Part shown: piece after piece, positions 8,350 to 9,191 of the stretch | Position numbering within the stretch: the stretch's first letter is position 1 | Layout: each line of letters opens with the position of its first letter | Assembly: GCA_019236085.1 (NCBI GenBank) | Contig: JAFAJR010000312.1 | Span: forward strand, 1-9,191 | Direction of reading: 5' to 3' | Length of the DNA: 9,191 nt | Source: Candidatus Dormiibacterota bacterium | Lineage (GTDB): Bacteria > Chloroflexota > Dormibacteria > Aeolococcales > Aeolococcaceae | The notes under the pieces: model-generated | What the model was told of the DNA's origin: nothing | The model's database searches: none | The model's input: only the letters and a program-made list of their open reading frames with translations | Made by a program: the position numbers and the translations under genes

Positions 8350-8390
8350 GCGTCTGGATGCCGTCGTGCCGATGTTGTCCTGCCGTTTGC

Positions 8391-8398
8391 GCTAGCGT
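8391..8398 (+). promoter_or_regulatory. Possible -10 element of the ctaG-like gene
   Basis: GCTAGCGT contains TAGCGT, which fits the loose TAnnnT -10 pattern of GC-rich bacteria. It ends 9 bases before the ATG at 8408 and 6 before the GTG at 8405, so the mRNA would begin about at the start codon. No Shine-Dalgarno site precedes those codons. A TTGTCC at 8375-8380 is only 12 bases upstream, too close for a normal -35. Confidence 0.33.
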
Positions 8399-8407
8399 GT
8401 GCTGGTG

Positions 8408-9191
8408 ATGGGGTTGCCACAGGCCTCCGCCGTCACCGTCCAGCCACTGCTTCTGGCAGGGACCCTGCTGGCCGCTGTGGTGCCGCTGCTGGTCTTGCGC
8501 GCAGCGCCGCACGACATCCATCTGCGTGCTCGCATGGCCTCGCTCGGCGGCGGTGTGGTCCTTCTCGCGCTGATCTGGTTCTCACCGCTGCAGACCCTGG
8601 CCCAGCACTATCTGCTTTCCGCCCACCTGCTGCAGATCACAGTCCTCATGGGTGCGGTGCCGCCGCTACTCCTGCTGGCGCTGCCGCGGTCACCGCTGCA
8701 CCTGCCGGCTCTGCTGGGGGCCCCGCTGCGGGTGCTTGTGCATCCGCTGTTCGCGATCATCGCGGTGAACGCCGCCTTCTTCGGCTGGCACATCACAGGG
8801 CCGTACGTCGCTTCCATGCAGAGCGACACGGTCGATGCGCTGCAACAGCTCTCGTTGCTGGCGGCTTCCCTGCTGTTCTGGTGGCCGATCACCGCACCGA
8901 TGGGCACGCACCGCTCCATGTCGCACCTGGCGACGATGGGATACATCCTGCTGGCTACGATCCCCCAGACGTTCGGCGGCCTTGCGGTGGCCCTGGCGCA
9001 CCATGTGCTCTACCCGCCCTACGCGGCTGCTCCCCGGGTCACGAGCCTCGACCCGCTCACCGACCAGCAGATCGCCGGGGCATGCATCGCCCTGCTGAGC
9101 AAGATCGCACTGTTCACCGCTTTCACCATCCTGTTCCTCCGGCTGCTCGGGGCGGAGGACGCCGAGGGTGACGAAGGCGGCGGCGGCGACG
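8408..9191 (+). CDS. CtaG-like (caa3_CtaG family) integral membrane protein, 3' end outside the window
   Basis: The open frame runs off the right edge; 261 residues are visible. CtaG proteins are polytopic membrane proteins linked to assembly of the CuA centre of caa3-type cytochrome oxidases, probably as copper chaperones. About seven hydrophobic segments are visible, near 11-31, 48-66, 72-93, 113-131, 147-162, 176-196 and 228-247. Family segments are present in order: SAHLLQ...PPLLLLALP (71-92), GWHITGPY (126-133), LLFWWP (155-160), LYPPYAA (201-207) and TDQQIAG (218-224). His73 and His128 remain, but three positions where I recall conserved histidines read Ile77, Asp143 and Gln147, give or take one residue, so copper binding is doubtful. 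The visible end is an acidic, glycine-rich tail (GAEDAEGDEGGGG). ATG at 8408 is chosen; GTG at 8399 and 8405 are in frame, and a stop at 8393 rules out anything earlier. No neighbouring oxidase gene is in the window. Confidence 0.8.
   Translation, partial: MGLPQASAVTVQPLLLAGTLLAAVVPLLVLRAAPHDIHLRARMASLGGGVVLLALIWFSPLQTLAQHYLLSAHLLQITVLMGAVPPLLLLALPRSPLHLPALLGAPLRVLVHPLFAIIAVNAAFFGWHITGPYVASMQSDTVDALQQLSLLAASLLFWWPITAPMGTHRSMSHLATMGYILLATIPQTFGGLAVALAHHVLYPPYAAAPRVTSLDPLTDQQIAGACIALLSKIALFTAFTILFLRLLGAEDAEGDEGGGGD

Noticed and set aside
8311..9171. Plus-strand open frame of 286 codons across the divergent spacer and the ctaG-like gene
   Set aside because: Its translation is low-complexity Ala/Gly/Arg/Pro-rich. 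The overlapping frame from 8408, which stays open to the window edge, encodes a recognisable polytopic CtaG-like protein instead.

Overview
This is a GC-rich bacterial chromosome segment (roughly two thirds G+C by eye) with almost no non-coding space. It reads as core housekeeping DNA, not a mobile or accessory region. Seven protein genes are supported, six complete and one cut by the right edge. I see no tRNA, rRNA, CRISPR array, insertion sequence or attachment site. The set of a SpoVS-family protein, a MutS/MutL pair, a LexA of the Bacillus/actinobacterial type and a CtaG-like membrane protein suggests a GC-rich Terrabacteria lineage such as Chloroflexota, Dormibacterota or a deep-branching actinobacterium. 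Most ordinary Actinomycetota lack mutS and mutL, which argues against them. This placement is inference from gene content only.

Layout: 155-415 (+) encodes a small SpoVS protein. After a 48-base gap with two inverted repeats comes a tight plus-strand cluster: miaB (464-1840), mutS (1837-4479), mutL (4476-6179) and miaA (6176-7108). Each junction inside the cluster is a 4-base stop/start overlap (TTGA, GTGA, GTGA), so the genes are probably co-transcribed and translationally coupled. lexA (7205-7843) follows in the same direction behind its own promoter and a probable LexA operator. It converges, with an 11-base gap, on an unrecognised minus-strand membrane protein gene (7855-8334). A 70-odd-base divergent spacer separates that gene from a CtaG-like gene (8408 to the window end).

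How the genes fit together: MiaA and MiaB act in sequence on A37 of tRNAs that read codons starting with U (isopentenylation, then methylthiolation). MutS and MutL are the mismatch sensor and the nicking/matchmaker protein of DNA mismatch repair. LexA is the self-cleaving SOS repressor. The neighbourhood therefore joins genome maintenance with tRNA modification, which affects decoding fidelity.

No clearly new multi-gene system is visible. The points most worth a second look are: a CtaG homologue lacking several family histidines; a MutL whose metal-site motif departs from consensus at two positions; a small membrane protein that looks like an alpha/beta domain split by a transmembrane hairpin; non-consensus residues in MiaA's conserved DSRQVY...GTAKPT segment; and a recurring GCTA-type -10 element so close to several start codons that leaderless translation is likely.
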